Shown here in pieces: positions 25,172-37,499 of a DNA stretch of 64,000 bases; position 1 is the first letter of the stretch, and each line of letters opens with the position of its first letter. Both the position numbers and the translations under genes were made by a program. Below the pieces are notes generated by a model. It was given only the letters and a program-made list of their open reading frames with translations, was not told the origin of the DNA and ran no database searches. The DNA lies in contig JABYQR010000110.1 of assembly GCA_022592445.1 (NCBI GenBank), positions 55,683 through 119,682 of the forward strand. Direction: 5' to 3'. Origin of the DNA: Cytidiella melzeri. Lineage: Eukaryota; Basidiomycota; Agaricomycetes; Polyporales; Irpicaceae.

Positions 25172-26710
25172 ATGGCTACACGGTTACTGGCTTTACTCGG
25201 TTTGGCTTTGTCGGTTTGTGCAAAGTCCAGCACTGGCAACTCAGTTTTGGTCTTGCTGGAACCGTCGCTCGACAAGGCTAATTACTCGATATTCTTCAAT
25301 GGCTTGACGGAGAGTGGCTACAACCTCACATTCCGTTCACCGAGGGACACAAAGCCTGCTGTTATAGAGGACGACGTTGCGCAATTCTCGCACGTTGTCG
25401 TCTTTGCGCCCGACACGAAAAGTGCGTCCGTCTCTTACTGTGTTACACACTCTTTGGTTACTCACGTAACTAGACTTTGCGCAGGACGTCACCCCCCAGT
25501 CACTTATAACACTCCTGTCGAAGGGCACCAACCTCTTGCTCGCCCTGTCCCACAAAAAGCAAACAGTAGTGAACTCTCTTGCTGCGGAGTTCTCCCTCAT
25601 TCTCCCTCCGCCAGGTACTCCTTTGGTCTCTCACTTCCCTGAGCGTGACACCCCTGCTACTGTTATTCCTGTCAAGCCTACCGCAAACGCCATCCTCCCC
25701 ACGAACAATCTACCACCCATCTGGTTCTCTGGTATTCCGTTCGCATACAGCAGCAACCCTCTCCTTGTTCCCATCCTAAACGCTCCATCCGAAAGCTTCG
25801 CAGCCGATTCATCAAGCGACAGCGGCGCCGATGCCGTCTTTGAAGCAGCAGACAAAGGTGGTGAGGGTCTTTGGGCGGGCAGTCAATTAGGCCTTGTTGC
25901 CGGCTTTCAACCCTACGGAGGCGCACGTGTCCTGTGGGCTGGTGGTGTCGAGATGTTCAGCGACGAGTATGCAGAGAAGGAGGTGACCGCGTGAGTCTAC
26001 TGTCCTCTATGTTGTATTCTGCTGACCACTCTGTAGTGGTCAGAAATCCGGTAATGCACAGTTTGTCAAGAACGTAGCTGCTTGGGCGTTCCAAGAGTCT
26101 ATGGTCCTCAGGATCGACAGCGTTACGCATCATCGTGTCAATGAGACGGACCCGCCCGAGATGTATACCACAAATGACAACGTTGTGAGTCTGACTCACG
26201 CCGTAAATACCCTCTTCGTCTCACTATCTTCAGGTATTTGGCGCGCATATATCGGCATTCAATTCCGAGACCTCTGCGTGGGAGCCGTACTCCGGCATCA
26301 AGGACATGCAACTCGAGTTTACAATGCTTGATCCCCACATTAGGATTGCACTCCCTGCAGTAACTGGCAAGCCTGGTCAGTACGGAGTAACTTTCCGCGC
26401 ACCTGACAGGCACGGCGTTTTCAAGTTTGTCATCGACTACAAGCGAAAAGGGTGCGTCCACAATACCTTGAGATCAGCAGCTTTATTGACAAAGTTGCTC
26501 ACCTGCCTTAGATGGACGCATTTGCACAGTTCAACTATTGTACCTGTCGTACCCCCTCGACACGACGGCTACCCGCGCTTCCTCAGCGCTGCGTGGCCCT
26601 ACTATGCAGGTGCCATCAGCACTAGCCTTGGTTTCGTATTGTTCTCTGCCCTTTGGCTCGCTGGAGAAGACCGAGCATCGAAAAAGACCAAGACCGCCAA
26701 GATCGAATAG
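25172..26710 (+). CDS. WBP1: Oligosaccharyltransferase subunit OST48/Wbp1
   Basis: ER membrane subunit of the complex that N-glycosylates nascent proteins. The first residues (MATRLLALLGLALSVCAKSS) form a signal peptide. The lumenal part shows VLVLLEPSLDKANYSIFFNGLTE, ALSHKKQTVVNSLAAEF, ILNAPSES, GARVLWAGGVEMFSDEY and the later RHDGYPRFL motif that precedes the membrane segment YYAGAISTSLGFVLFSALWLA. A short Lys-rich cytosolic tail (KKTKTAKIE) includes a KxK-type ER-retention-like pattern. About six exons; stop at 26708-26710. Length of about 450 residues is normal. Confidence 0.95.
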
Positions 26711-27038
26711 ACTAGTGCTCTGCCATATACATGTTGCTATCGATCCTCGCAGTCGCGTACACCCTGTGAAACTGTGATTGTGGTAGTGGCATGTGAATTG
26801 CAGAGGTAACATTTCGCTCTATCTGAGCAGCTTCAGAAGTAACTCGAGATGATCTCAAGACCGCCATTGCCGACTAAGCCAAAGACAAACCCATGTATCG
26901 CTTCAATTTGCCAGAATAAAAGTAGTACCAAAGGACAATCATAGTAAATTCTCGTGTCAATTGATAGAGTGGAGAACAGGTCGTACATGAGAATGCTTAA
27001 CTTGTGAAGTTGTGTTCCTCTTCGCTGCGTCGCATTTG

Positions 27039-28904
27039 CTAGACAGACTCTGCCTTTCTCGGCTCAGGTTCATCAGCCTCCGCCTTCGACGCGTTGTCGC
27101 CACGATCATTCGTGTTTGCCAAGTTGTACAGTCTGTCGGTGACAGCGAGAGAGCACACGACGCTGAACATCAACAATACGAGAGGGAAACGAATTGACAC
27201 TCACAGGAACATGACATATGCATGATACACTGTCGTATACCGGTGAGGTGGTACGCTGCTCAGGCGAATAGGCATAAAAACTTACAGTTTCCCAGGAATT
27301 CATAGTTGAAGATGCGCACAATAAATTCCCAGTAAGGGCCTATCAGGTTGAACTAGTATAATAGTTGCTGTCACTAATAGCAGCAGAGTGAATCTGTGAC
27401 TTACCAAACCCTGTGCATTCCTGAGAGCACAATGTGACCCGTTATCAGTCGAGGCTGGAAGACAGCGAGAGAATACATACGAACCTGGGCAACATCATCA
27501 TTAACCACGCACTCGAAATATAGAGAGCCAGTCGTGGATGTAATCTAGTAAGAACGTGAACAAGGACAACCTGTACGTGAAGAAGGTACTGACCCGCTCG
27601 ATTTGGGGATAGTGATTGTGAACAGCATCAAATCCGAGATTCCGGAGGCTAACACTCCTCCAAAGGTGATAAGCTAGTAGTGATATGTAGGTGAGCATTA
27701 CTGATATACCGACTGACAATGTGCTGACATACATCGATGTATTCACCCAAGGTATTTGGCCACAATGCTGTCGACGATCTTGAAGAGCTTCCAATAGGCA
27801 CTAGTTGAGCGAAGAGTCTATCGATGGGTGAATCTTGCGTATCGAACGAATGTGAAAACTGGACTTGGAGCCTTACACGTAGGCTTTATGATGAGAGGGG
27901 GAGAATATTCTAATCAGCGCCTGGGTTCAACTTAGCAATTGTCCACTCACTAGTTACCCAGCCTGCCATTTGATTATCACAGAGTAAGCGTCTCGGTGTC
28001 AAAAAAATCGATGCCCACACGTACCTAATGCCACAACGGCAAAAATGGCCTACAGAAATGAGACACTGTTATGAAAACTTATTGACGGCACCTTGCCTGC
28101 AGCCAGAGTAGCCAACGAAATCTGACGACCCCTACACAAATGCTCGGTTCAGCTTGCTCAGCTTTCGGAAAGAGTTGACTCACTGTCAAATGCTATCTTG
28201 GATAACTCCATCTGGCACAAGAATGTCATGATAGCCTAAAGCACATGGCAGTCAATACTCCATAGCAATAGCTCATCTAAAGCGTACCGTAGAGAAAAGG
28301 GCGCCCTGCAGTCATGACCGTGTCAGAACATTATGCAAGAAGATAACCGATAGTAATACCTGTATACTCCTGGGATATGTTGTCCAAGGTCAAGAAGTCA
28401 ATATATCTGCTGGCTTGTTACTGTACGCTTACCAATGCACTGGCTCTCTCGAAGCAAATGTGAGGTCGCCTTTCATGAGTTTGCCCGTGGACAATAATAC
28501 GAGGGATAGATGAACAACTTGCAGACAGCTGCTCCGAAACATCAGCATCCTGAGGAAGATGGTTATAGCGTTTAGCGTACGCTAGAAGGACAAACTAGAG
28601 AAGGAGGCAGCTTAAGCCACGGCGGAGTGGAATCGAGCAGTCACAACTAACCAACAGTCTCGCCCAAGTACTGCCTGCGGTATGCACACCGAGAATCCTG
28701 CTGTGCGTGTATCTTCCAAGTCTTCCCGCAATATAAGCAGTTCTAGGTGCAAAACGCACAGAAGCATGCATTTATCGTACGAAACATAGAGAGGATTCGG
28801 ACTCACCCGAAGGCGAAAAGAAGCCAAATGGGCATGACATTGCTGACAGGTCCATTGTAGAAGCGCTCTCGCTCTTTGTAATCTGCAGAGGTTGTGTTAG
28901 ACAT
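27039..28904 (-). CDS. Polytopic membrane protein of unknown function, many small exons
   Basis: About a dozen exons with good splice signals build one frame from ATG at 28902-28904 (MSNTTSADYKERERFYNG) to TAG at 27039. Hydrophobic stretches are spread along it: VMPIWLLFAFGILG; LQVVHLSLVLLST; ALFSTAIMTFLCQ; SLATLAAGAIFAVVALG; ITFGGVLASGISDLMLFT; LALYISSAWLMMMLP; YVMFLVVCSLAV. This suggests six to eight membrane segments. The tail (NANTNDRGDNASKAEADEPEPRKAESV-like) is hydrophilic and charged. Exon order is clear but several short-exon edges near 27400-27600 and 28550 are uncertain. I do not recognise the family and assign no function. The 3' ends of this gene and OST48 converge. Confidence 0.6.
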
Positions 28905-29341
28905 TGTAAAAAGGCGAAGCAAGCTGAAGGTTGAGGTTGGGGCAAGAGGGCAAGAGGCGGGCTGTGCATTGGAGCTGGATCCGAGTACATGATAGACGAG
29001 CTATAGCGCTTAATTTGTCTAGTTGATGCGAAGTCGATGTACTCACCACATCTCGAGCACAGCAGGCACATATTTTCTGCGCGAATGCATAAATAATATC
29101 GTACAGACAGCCGTGAGGCAGAAACTCCGGGTCATTTCGCGCATCGACGCTCGAGCAGTGGCTCAGTCTGTGTCCTGAATAACATGTGATGTGGTGGGAG
29201 AATGGAACACATGTATTTGAGCTCTAGCTAGTCTCAGTATATCACGACTTCATATCTTGTATGCATCCACATCATGCCAGCCAGCCAAGTAGACCTGCAG
29301 TGATCATAGAGGATAAAAGGTTGACCTGTGTGTGTTCCGTG

Positions 29342-30383
29342 TCAGAAGAGGGTAGAATCGGCAGTCAGTGATGGATTCACCTGGTTGTTTGAGAGTATGT
29401 CCAACCCACTAATAACCTGTATATCAGTGCCGGTGATGACCGCAGCACCGGTAGACTCGTCTGTGAGGATCTTTTTGGCCTTCGAGGAGTAGTGGGTACG
29501 CTGCACAGTGGCGCCAAGCAGGGAGTCAACCTGACCAGCGTGAAGTGTGAGAGATCGGTACACGGATAGAGCTAATGCAACTGACGAAGGAGCCAAAAAA
29601 GCCGGCAAACGCCCCCCAGCCAAGCAACGGCAAAGTTACACTGAGCCATTCAACCCGACAACGCGAACTCTCGATGATAAGAGAAAGGAGCATTGTGAGA
29701 CCCATAATGATCCCTCCGCACATAGATGCGAGGGTACCAAAGGCGGACATGCCACCATTGGTCCCAGGAGGCACCGGTTGGAAAGTAGTAACTAGAATTG
29801 GTCGGGATTTGGAGAGTATGCCTAGCTCTGAAGCAAGGGTATCCCCGAGGCAGCATGCAAAATGTCTGCACGTAGTTAGACGGGCATTGGTCCATGTGCG
29901 ACACAATAATGTGACCCACCCAAGAGTTACAAACAGCAAAGCACGGCTCATATGTGATGAAGCCGGAGGTGTGAGCGGACACCATTGGGCAAAGTCGTAT
30001 GGTTTCTGAGGAGAGACGACACCTGACAATGCCATGAAAGCCAGTGACCCAGGTACAAACAGAGCACTCCACAGCAGCGATGCTGCGAATGCCGACGCCG
30101 AGTTGCATAGTACCTGTGTCGGACTCCTGTAGCCCGCCGCCTGGTGACCGTCCTCGAGCTTGGCTTTCAGCTCTTTGCCGACCTTAGTAGCACGAGAGCC
30201 AGTCAGATAGAATACAATGAGAGAGACCCCAAAGGTGCGCAAAGGAACAGTCATTATCGCGGATCCAACAATGAACGCGACGATTCCACCAGAGGGCGAC
30301 AGAGAACCTTTCCGCACACCATTGACTCCAAGGTATGCTGCTAAGAGTAAGGGGATGGTGGGGATAGAGTACAGAGCCTCCAT
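29342..30383 (-). CDS. TMEM19/DUF92-family integral membrane protein
   Basis: ATG at 30381-30383 starts MEALYSIPTIPLLLAAYLGVNGVRKGSLS. The family pattern follows: GGIVAFIVG, FGVSLIVFYLTGSRATKVG.ELKAKLEDG, NSASAFAASLLW, then after an intron near 29870-29920 the core CCLGDTLASELGILSKSRPILVTTFQPVPPGTNGG. A GFFGSFVDSLLGATVQ segment, split by a second intron near 29530-29600, follows. The C-terminus (GLDILSNNQVNPSLTA) is conserved in this family. Several membrane segments are evident. Related proteins are phytyl-phosphate kinase-like VTE6/TMEM19; the fungal substrate is not established. Confidence 0.9.
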
Positions 30384-31394
30384 TATGGCACAGCTCCGAC
30401 GTGTTAACCCTGGTCGAACGAGCCACGCGCGGGCAAGATATAGGGAGGAAGATGCATGCAAGTAAGCGACCAAGTCAACCACTGGCACGAGAGACTGGAA
30501 ACGCCAGTACGTGAGCCGCCATCACCGACGCCTTCCTAGTCTGGACTCTGGCGCAAGCGGGATGAGCCGGAGGCCGCCGTCAAGGTTGGCAAAAGTTCAA
30601 GTTCAAGTTCGTCACGGGAGGAATGGCATCGTACAACACAAGTTGACAAAGGCGGGTGCACCTGCAGTCGAAGCCAATTCCCTGAGCTAACAGAACTCTA
30701 GTTCCTGGACAATGTACACAAGTTAGAGTGTCACAACTCGAATGCTCGTTGTCTTGCACTCAGTAAGTTCCAGTGGGACCGCTACCTGCAGTCGGCCTAA
30801 GAGGTGGTATTGTCTGTGAGAGCCACAATAATGAGAATTGAATGAAAGCTGACATGGCCTGGCCACACGGTGGAACGCACACCGACGCGTTGCCACATTC
30901 CAACGCTGGCCCGCCTTGCTGAGCGGTGCTTTGTCCCGCCTTCAATCCTGGGAAACAATCACGAAGTCGTAAGAGAGCCGAGCAAGTGCGTCTGTTGAGC
31001 TGTTGTTCTACTTTGAATACTGACCCACCGTTGCAAAACTAGATTTCGGGTGTGCTGCATCGCTAGCACAGGTGAGCGGAAAAAGTCCCAAAGTCTCATA
31101 TCTTGCGGCAACGTATCCCTGGATTTGAAGACGTCTCTGAGTGACCGAAGCAGCTGTAAGTGACACCATAGTCGGGAAGAGTAGAAGGAGACTATCGGAG
31201 CCGATGCCAATACGAGTGCTCCCAGCCTGAGGTGAACTGCGTGCGTTCTGAAGACAGAGTGATTCCATCACATACTCACTGCTTGAATAACTCTGTAGAG
31301 ATATCTTGCCCTAGCCCTACGTCAAGCTGGTCAACCCTCATGAAGGGCGCAAAACTTTTCCCGTATACGAACCGAAGGCAATATATAGCGGACG
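30384..31394. other. Intergenic between divergent TMEM19-like and FunK1-like genes
   Basis: About 1 kb presumed to hold both promoters. A short AAGTTCAAGTTCAAGTTC repeat lies near 30593-30610. No coding frame here is convincing; the true first exon of the FunK1-like gene may lie near its right end. Confidence 0.4.
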
Positions 31395-34300
31395 ATGGTC
31401 ATTTGCCCATGGGCCACATGTGCCGAAAGCGGATCAAATACTGCTCATCCCGGCCATGATTTCTGTCAACTGCTGGAAGAGGCAATAGGTAAGGTCTATA
31501 AAGCGCCTGCTGCTGCTGCCTTCCAGCCTTACCTCAACCCAACACCTTCGTCCACGCCCACGTCCATCCTCAACACTTCAGCATTATCAATGGAGCAGCT
31601 ACAGGACGACCCTTTTGTCTTCAAGCATTTGTCAAAGCTTTCACCCTCGCTCAAGATAGCAACGGCTAATGCGAGAGGTTTCTGGGCCGAACGACTCGCA
31701 GCTGTAAACGAAACGGAAGGAATCATCGCCCTCTTGCGCACATACCTTGATAACCTGAGCAAATTGGTCTACTGTATGTGCTCAAGATTCCATGGCAATG
31801 ACAAGTCTGATTGACCACCCTCAGCAGCTCGTACTCGTGCAAGCTCGCAACAGGGCGAACGATTACATTTCGTCCAACACAACCACCTTCCGTTGCGTTT
31901 ACATCCCCAGAACGAGGTAAATGAATACAGGCCAGCTATAGTTGCAACACATTTACATCCGGACGACATTCGTGCACGGACGCACGACAAGTACCAGCTC
32001 TCCTGGCAGTCGGTAGAGTGCTTGGTCGAGACAATTGACGAAGGGGAAATCTTCGACACCGCTTGCATGTACCAGCTGTTGCAAGCTCGGCCAGACCTTA
32101 TTGGCGTGTATTTCCTCGTTATTAAAGATGGTACTTCGTGGGCGGGCTGGTTAGATGCCCAAGGAATTGTGTGGTCCCAGAGGTATGCAGGAGAACAATG
32201 CTTTGAGCTACTGGAACGCTGGGTCTACTCCCTATACATTCCTCCTGTTGTTCACCGCCGCAAGGATCCGACAATACAACTCGAACTCCCTGGAGTCCTG
32301 CAGGTTACGACGTGGACGATCACTGCAGGGCCACAGACATATTGTAATGCCACTCTCATGTCCAGCGAGTGCACGCCTGGCCACCGAACCGATGTATTTC
32401 GCCCCAGTGCACGCGACCGAGTCGCCATCATCAAGGATACGTACCTATGGTGGGACAAGCTCCATTCCGAATCACGTTTGCTCCAGGCGGTTCACTCTCA
32501 AGGTGTCATAGAGGCTATCGCGTCTTTGAAGTATAGTGGGGTCGTTCTTGCTAAGAAATGTCATGCCTGTGGCACATCTTCGGGTGCCGACATTGGCGGC
32601 GGTATGTTCAAGATGCGGCTCGTCTTTGCTGCAGATGGCTCAACTTGGACTGATTCCAAGTCGGTACGAGACTTATGCATGGCAATGTTCGATCTGAACG
32701 AAGGTATGTTCATCGACGTCATATGCATCCAAGTCGTCTATGCTCAATGTTATCTTATATAGCTCTACGCGAGTTGGCTAGGCAAGGGATCAGTCATAGG
32801 AACATCAACCCCCAAAGCTTGTTGATGTATCCGGTCCACGACCGTGAATGGATGCGAGATGCACCGAACGGCGTCAGGAGTAATAGCCTAAAATATATCC
32901 AGGCGATTTTGAGTCACGAGTATGTTCCACGAGATTTGATGTCCTTCGACGCCTCTTACGTCTCTGGTCAGGAAACCCGACGCCGGTACCATGGGCCTGC
33001 TAATTGACTTCACGAGGGCAACAGAGATGACCTCAAGCTACAAAGTCCGCTCTTCCAATAATGACGAAGAACAACTCAATGAACGCAAGGTCAGTATCAT
33101 CTCCAGCGTTTTCAAACATTTGGCTAACGACAGCTTTAGGAAACACCAGGATACTGGGCCAGATCGGTTGTGTCACTGAGCGTCGCACCTCGTTCCGCAT
33201 TCTATGTCATGCCGACGCTGGAAGGCCTGGCGAAGGATCTCTACGTCAAAGCCTACGGATCAGACGTCTACGATACATGGACAGACAAGCCGGGGCAAGT
33301 GCATGGAGTGAAACCGACCCCGAAGGCCGGCGCGGGCTATGATATGGCGTTTGAGTACCGAGAGGAACACGACGTGGAGTCGCTGTTTTGGGTCTTTATC
33401 TACACCGTTCTTTTGGCCACTCCGGAAGAGAACGACCCCGTGGACACCGCAGAGGTACAGCAGAGGAAAGCTCAGAAGGTGCAGGTCGCTCTGCGGTGCT
33501 TCCGCGAGGTGAAGACGGGGTGCTACTTCGACTCCCGCGATACCCTACTCAGGATGTCCAAGGATAATTGGGAAGCCGTGTTGCCCGCGACTCTCGCTCC
33601 CGTTATCCCTCTGATCATGGGCATGATATGTCACATCTGGCCGGAATATGCCCGTTTGGAAGAACAACCAGCTCCGGGCCACCTTCACGAAGCCTTTAGG
33701 CGTTTGTTATTGGACTTCATCGTCAATATGGACGACCCCATCGCGCTGAAGCCGGGTGCTAGTCGTTACGTTCCCTTTGACAAGGATTGCTCCGCAGAGC
33801 TTCTAGACAGTACGTCAGCCGTGGACTTGTATGTGTTTCAGTCTAACAATGTTACTAGATATGTCCAGACATCATTCATGGATTATCGAGAAAGCTGATG
33901 TTCAGGCTCTCGACCTTGCCCAAAAGATCGCTCCTACAGTGCGGTTGGTCACACCTTGCGCTACACCTGAAGGCGGGGAATTGCCGTTTATGGACAGGAT
34001 CCTCCCGCCGCGGCAATCCTACTGGTCCGGAACTTCCACGCAACGTTCAACTCGTGCGTTACTTACATTTCTGTTGATATTCCATGCTAAAACCTGTGTG
34101 TCGTCTAGCTTCTACTGGGAAAACTTCTTCCCATATTTCAAATGTACATGAGGACGACCCGGAGGTGAGGGTGACGCAATCCATAGTCATGGCCCAAGAC
34201 ACACGCCACGAGCTGAGCGAGGAGTTCCCGCTTCCAAAGGTTCCAACTCCAGAGTCTGTCGACCAAGAAAAGAACAAGATTACGGCCACAGAGTACGCTG

Positions 34301-34632
34301 GAGGAGCAGTCGAACCTGTCCAAAAGGATAACGAGGACCGAGAGCATAGTCCATTTAACTCCGTCGACAGGAGCGCCAGTATTCGCAGTCGCGATCCCCG
34401 CATCAGACGGCTCGCTGAGAACAATCAGTTGCAGACAACATTGACTGCCTCTGGCGTTGGTCCGACTCTCAAATCGAACGACGACGAAGCTCAGGCAAAA
34501 GAAGTCGAGTCGGCATTGAATGTCAAGCGAGCGAGAGACAGTAGCTCTGAATCCGGGAGTGGCGCTGGAGTCAAGGAGGTATTGGAGGAAGACGACGTGG
34601 AAGTGGGAGGACATGATGAATGTGGACTGTAA
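31395..34632 (+). CDS. FunK1-like protein kinase homologue, probable pseudokinase
   Basis: Expanded basidiomycete kinase-like family. The model runs over about seven exons. The N-terminal FunK1 region includes FVFKHLSKLSP, QYLLSWQ-like DKYQLSWQSVECLVE and a middle section with RDRVAIIKDTYLWWDK. The kinase C-lobe has ISHRNINPQSLLM where active kinases carry HRDxxxxN, then GLLIDFTRATEM, and later MAFEYREEHDVESLFWVFIY. A variable acidic Ser-rich tail (SIRSRDPRIRRLAENN...) ends at 34632. The catalytic Asp is Asn and the metal-binding Asn is Ser, while the Asp of the DF motif is kept. The start is uncertain: ATG 31395 gives the longest frame, ATG 31590 (MEQLQDDPF) is a plausible alternative. Confidence 0.8.
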
Positions 34633-35043
34633 ACCAGTGACACAGCTGTTTCTCCGACTAGCAAGATGCGTCGGATTGCTGACTCTGACTCGGCGTTGGC
34701 ATGAGCAAGATTTTAGGTGATCATCATGAAGTGGGTTTTTGGACGTAGAGACACCACCGCGTACGGAAAGGAAAGGTTCATCACAGTGTACATTAGATTG
34801 CTAGAGTTATGGAAGAGTATACCCTTCTGTCATTGGTACTACAAGTACTTGTGTGGGCAGCGGTGAGCTCAACCAAGTTTAGCGGCCTAATTTGTTTGTT
34901 GCTGCCAAACCAAGCGCGCTAAATTTCTGCTCTGTCGTTCGAAGTATTCTCGTAACGCAAGTTCGTAACGTGCACCAAGTTCGACGAAAACGTTTACAAT
35001 TCCTCCTCCCGCTTTGAACCGCAACCGCTTTGAACCGCAAGTC
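34633..35043. other. Intergenic upstream of the A34.5-like gene
   Basis: The 3' UTR of the FunK1-like gene and the promoter of the next gene. An 11-bp direct repeat, TTTGAACCGCA, occurs at about 35013-35023 and 35029-35039, just before the next ATG. Confidence 0.45.
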
Positions 35044-35986
35044 ATGTCGTCTTCAAACTCCTTTTCCTCGGAGGTTCTGTCGCACAAAGCTCAGAAGAAA
35101 GCGAAAGGCAAGGGCAAGCAGCAGCCAGCAGTGGTGATCACCCCACACGGAAACAACGAGGGTGAAACCCCGGACTGGGCGTACCAACTTCCTCCCGGAG
35201 CTACGTTGGTAGATGCGGGCGAGGACGCCGATGAATTCGACTGGGATGCGCTGGAGAAGGACGAAGATGTTGAGATATGGTTTATGCGAGTACCCGAAGG
35301 CGTACGTACAAATGTGCAACATTCTGCAGGTCACTCTAACTCTATGCGCTGACCAGGTCAAAGCGAAACATTTGGAAAATTTGAAGCTGGATGCTCCCAG
35401 CGGTTCTACTGCTATGTCTGCAAGAATGGGCTCGTTGAATCGAAAGTCGACAATATACGACGTCTGGTCTTTGGGAGAGAATCCTGACAGTGTAGTCAGC
35501 GCTGAAGAGGTCAAAAGTCTGGCATGCCTTGTTCCCCGACACAAGAAGCGCGGCAAATTGTATGTTGGTGAGTCTATGCTTCGCTCATATATTACATTCA
35601 TTATCCAATAACTCGGTGTCCCACTTACAGCCCCCAAAATACCTACCAGACATGTGGTGCTTTCTGCTCGACCACCATCACCTTCACTTCATTCTCAGAC
35701 CAGTGCAGGAGAAGATATGTCGTGGTCTAGACAACAAAATCCTCCACGGCCGTCTTACCCGAAAGAACTGCTCAAACACCGCTTCGTACCTTTTGGGTCC
35801 TTGGTCAATGCATCTCAGCCTAAGACCGAGGAAGGCATGGATGTAGACGAGCAGCCACTTACCACGCAACCCAAAAGAGCGAAGGTTGAGAAACTTGAAG
35901 ATGATGGAACAAAGCCCAAGAAGAGGAAGGTGGAGGGCGAACGAGCGCTGCGAAAAACTGGGAAGACCCACACCGTCACTGCATAA
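35044..35986 (+). CDS. RPA34: RNA polymerase I subunit A34.5-like protein
   Basis: ATG at 35044 starts MSSSNSFSSEVLSHKAQKKAKGKGK. The core resembles the A34.5/CAST family: FDWDALEKDEDVEIWFMRVPEG, then after a short intron VKAKHLENLKLD, and SLACLVPRHKKRGKLYV. The last exon (PRHVVLSARPP..., YPKELLKHRFVPFGS) ends with a Lys-rich nuclear-localisation-like tail (KPKKRKVEGE). A34.5 pairs with A49 on Pol I and stimulates initiation and elongation. The family is poorly conserved, so this assignment rests on the core motif and the basic tail. Three exons; stop TAA 35984-35986. Confidence 0.75.
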
Positions 35987-36288
35987 GGGTTTATGGTTTG
36001 AATACATCCATGTGATGTACGTTGATATCTTGGTCTGTAGCTTCTCAATGAGGATGTGGGCATGAGGTTTGACCTTCCGAATCGCATCGCTAAGCACGTC
36101 ATGACTAATACATGTCCCGTTTAGATATTGTAAAGCTGCACGGTGCTATTCTACAAATGTAATGTCCTGTCGTCCATTCTACCGTATCAAAGTCCTTGCG
36201 TTACACCTGAAATACTTGTATATGACTGCAATATGCGTTCCTGGATCAGCTTCGTTACTCAAGCATGGTCTATGACTGCACACTGACC

Positions 36289-36717
36289 TCAGGCGAGACC
36301 GCAAACAGAAGCAGCCACTTGGGTGGCCTCAGCATTTACCCTGCCCAGCTGCACTGCCTGGTTATTCGTCAACTCATTCATCGCCTCCTCCGAGAGGTTG
36401 AAACCATCGCGGCCAACGTCAATGGCAAGGACGTTTATACTCTTGCCGTCATAAGTGATTTGCCAGCAACTACCGCAGGCAGCAGAGTTCCAGCCACCGA
36501 CGGCGGGCGCACCTCCGATGTTGGGGAAGACAGGAAGTGAGCCGAAGGTACTGTAGCCCTTCGTTATCAACCCGTTGGCGCCGTCAGAGCAGGCTACGGT
36601 ATCGAGGGATGCGCCGGCATCGTCGTACGTGGTGTCGTACGACACTGAAACGCTTTGGGCGGCAGCAGAGAGGGACAGGGTGACGATGGCGAGGATGGCA
36701 TTGAGGGTGAACTGCAT
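36289..36717 (-). CDS. Cerato-platanin family secreted protein
   Basis: A single-exon gene of 142 codons. A signal peptide (MQFTLNAILAIVTLSLSAAAQ) precedes a compact domain with the family hallmarks VSYDTTYDD, ACSDGANGL, FPNIGGAPAV and CGSCWQITY. Four cysteines are placed as in the family's two disulfides. Cerato-platanins are small secreted fungal proteins with an expansin-like fold; they bind chitin oligomers and can trigger plant defences. The gene stands alone between convergent and same-strand neighbours. The absence of introns differs from most genes in the window. Confidence 0.95.
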   Translation of the reverse strand: MQFTLNAILAIVTLSLSAAAQSVSVSYDTTYDDAGASLDTVACSDGANGLITKGYSTFGSLPVFPNIGGAPAVGGWNSAACGSCWQITYDGKSINVLAIDVGRDGFNLSEEAMNELTNNQAVQLGRVNAEATQVAASVCGLA

Positions 36718-37228
36718 CTTTGTAGTGGATGGAGAGGAGTATTTGTTCCAGTAAAGGTAAGACGTGGGGTGCTTGATGGCTGTTATGTCTGTGAAGTTCT
36801 GCTGATTATATACTGAAGGTCATCCTGTGGAGGCTATGTATGACCGACGGGGTACGGCCCGTACGGGAGAAGCCCTCTGATCACACACATCGCCGCGTTC
36901 CCGCAGCATGCAAAAGCGATGGCTGTGAGTGATGATAGCGCCATGTGTCCTGCGATCATGACGAGGTTGAGCGCAGCGGGAGCGCATCATGATCCTGTCG
37001 GCCAACTACTCCGCCAGACGGGTGATCTTCACCGTCAGTATACATATGATCGCTGGCCAACTGCTGAAGCTTGAAGGCGGGGGCATGGCAGTGTCCAAAA
37101 TGCTGGATTTGAAACATCCGCACTAGTACTGCGGCTTTCGTCCAAACAACTGTAACTGCAAACCAAGTCCTCCTGTACTGTGCAAGTTTGTGCGGTAGAA
37201 CCATACAGGGGCAATACGAGGGGCGATC
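36718..37228. other. Upstream region of the cerato-platanin gene
   Basis: It contains the cerato-platanin promoter. Its right part (about 37120-37200) is weakly similar to 37590-37660, continuing the decayed duplication described separately. No gene was seen. Confidence 0.4.
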
Positions 37229-37450
37229 GAAGGCCGGCATCACACAGCCCGCGGCCGCTGCATGTTAAGGAGCTTTGGAATTACCCGTGGGCTGCAATTA
37301 TCGTGATGAAACACGGGGGTCGTCATATACTTCACATCGTATACGAACTTAGTACAGTCAAGCATGGGCGCAATGTGCGAGCGAATGCGTCGCGCAACAC
37401 CTAGAACACCACCAGCAAGAAGTCTCCGACCGTCCACGATGTCTTCTGGA
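37229..37450 (-). pseudogene. Decayed fragment related to the PRO1 3' region
   Basis: The 37412-37443 segment reads on minus as GRRLLAGGVLGV, close to [12 protein letters not shown] of the intact glutamate 5-kinase (near 38265-38300); a 33-nt core differs at about two positions. The flanking part 37229-37380 matches 37655-37810, the sequence just past the PRO1 stop, with short gaps. It thus looks like a partial copy of the PRO1 terminus that has lost roughly 450 bp of coding sequence. Confidence 0.6.
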
Positions 37451-37499
37451 CAACATACAACACCCAAATGCCGATTAGTATCTGAGAAGTTCGAAGGCT

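Noticed and set aside
31008..31271. Overlapping minus frames upstream of the FunK1-like gene
   Set aside because: Low-complexity, mutually overlapping and without family motifs; probably promoter sequence.
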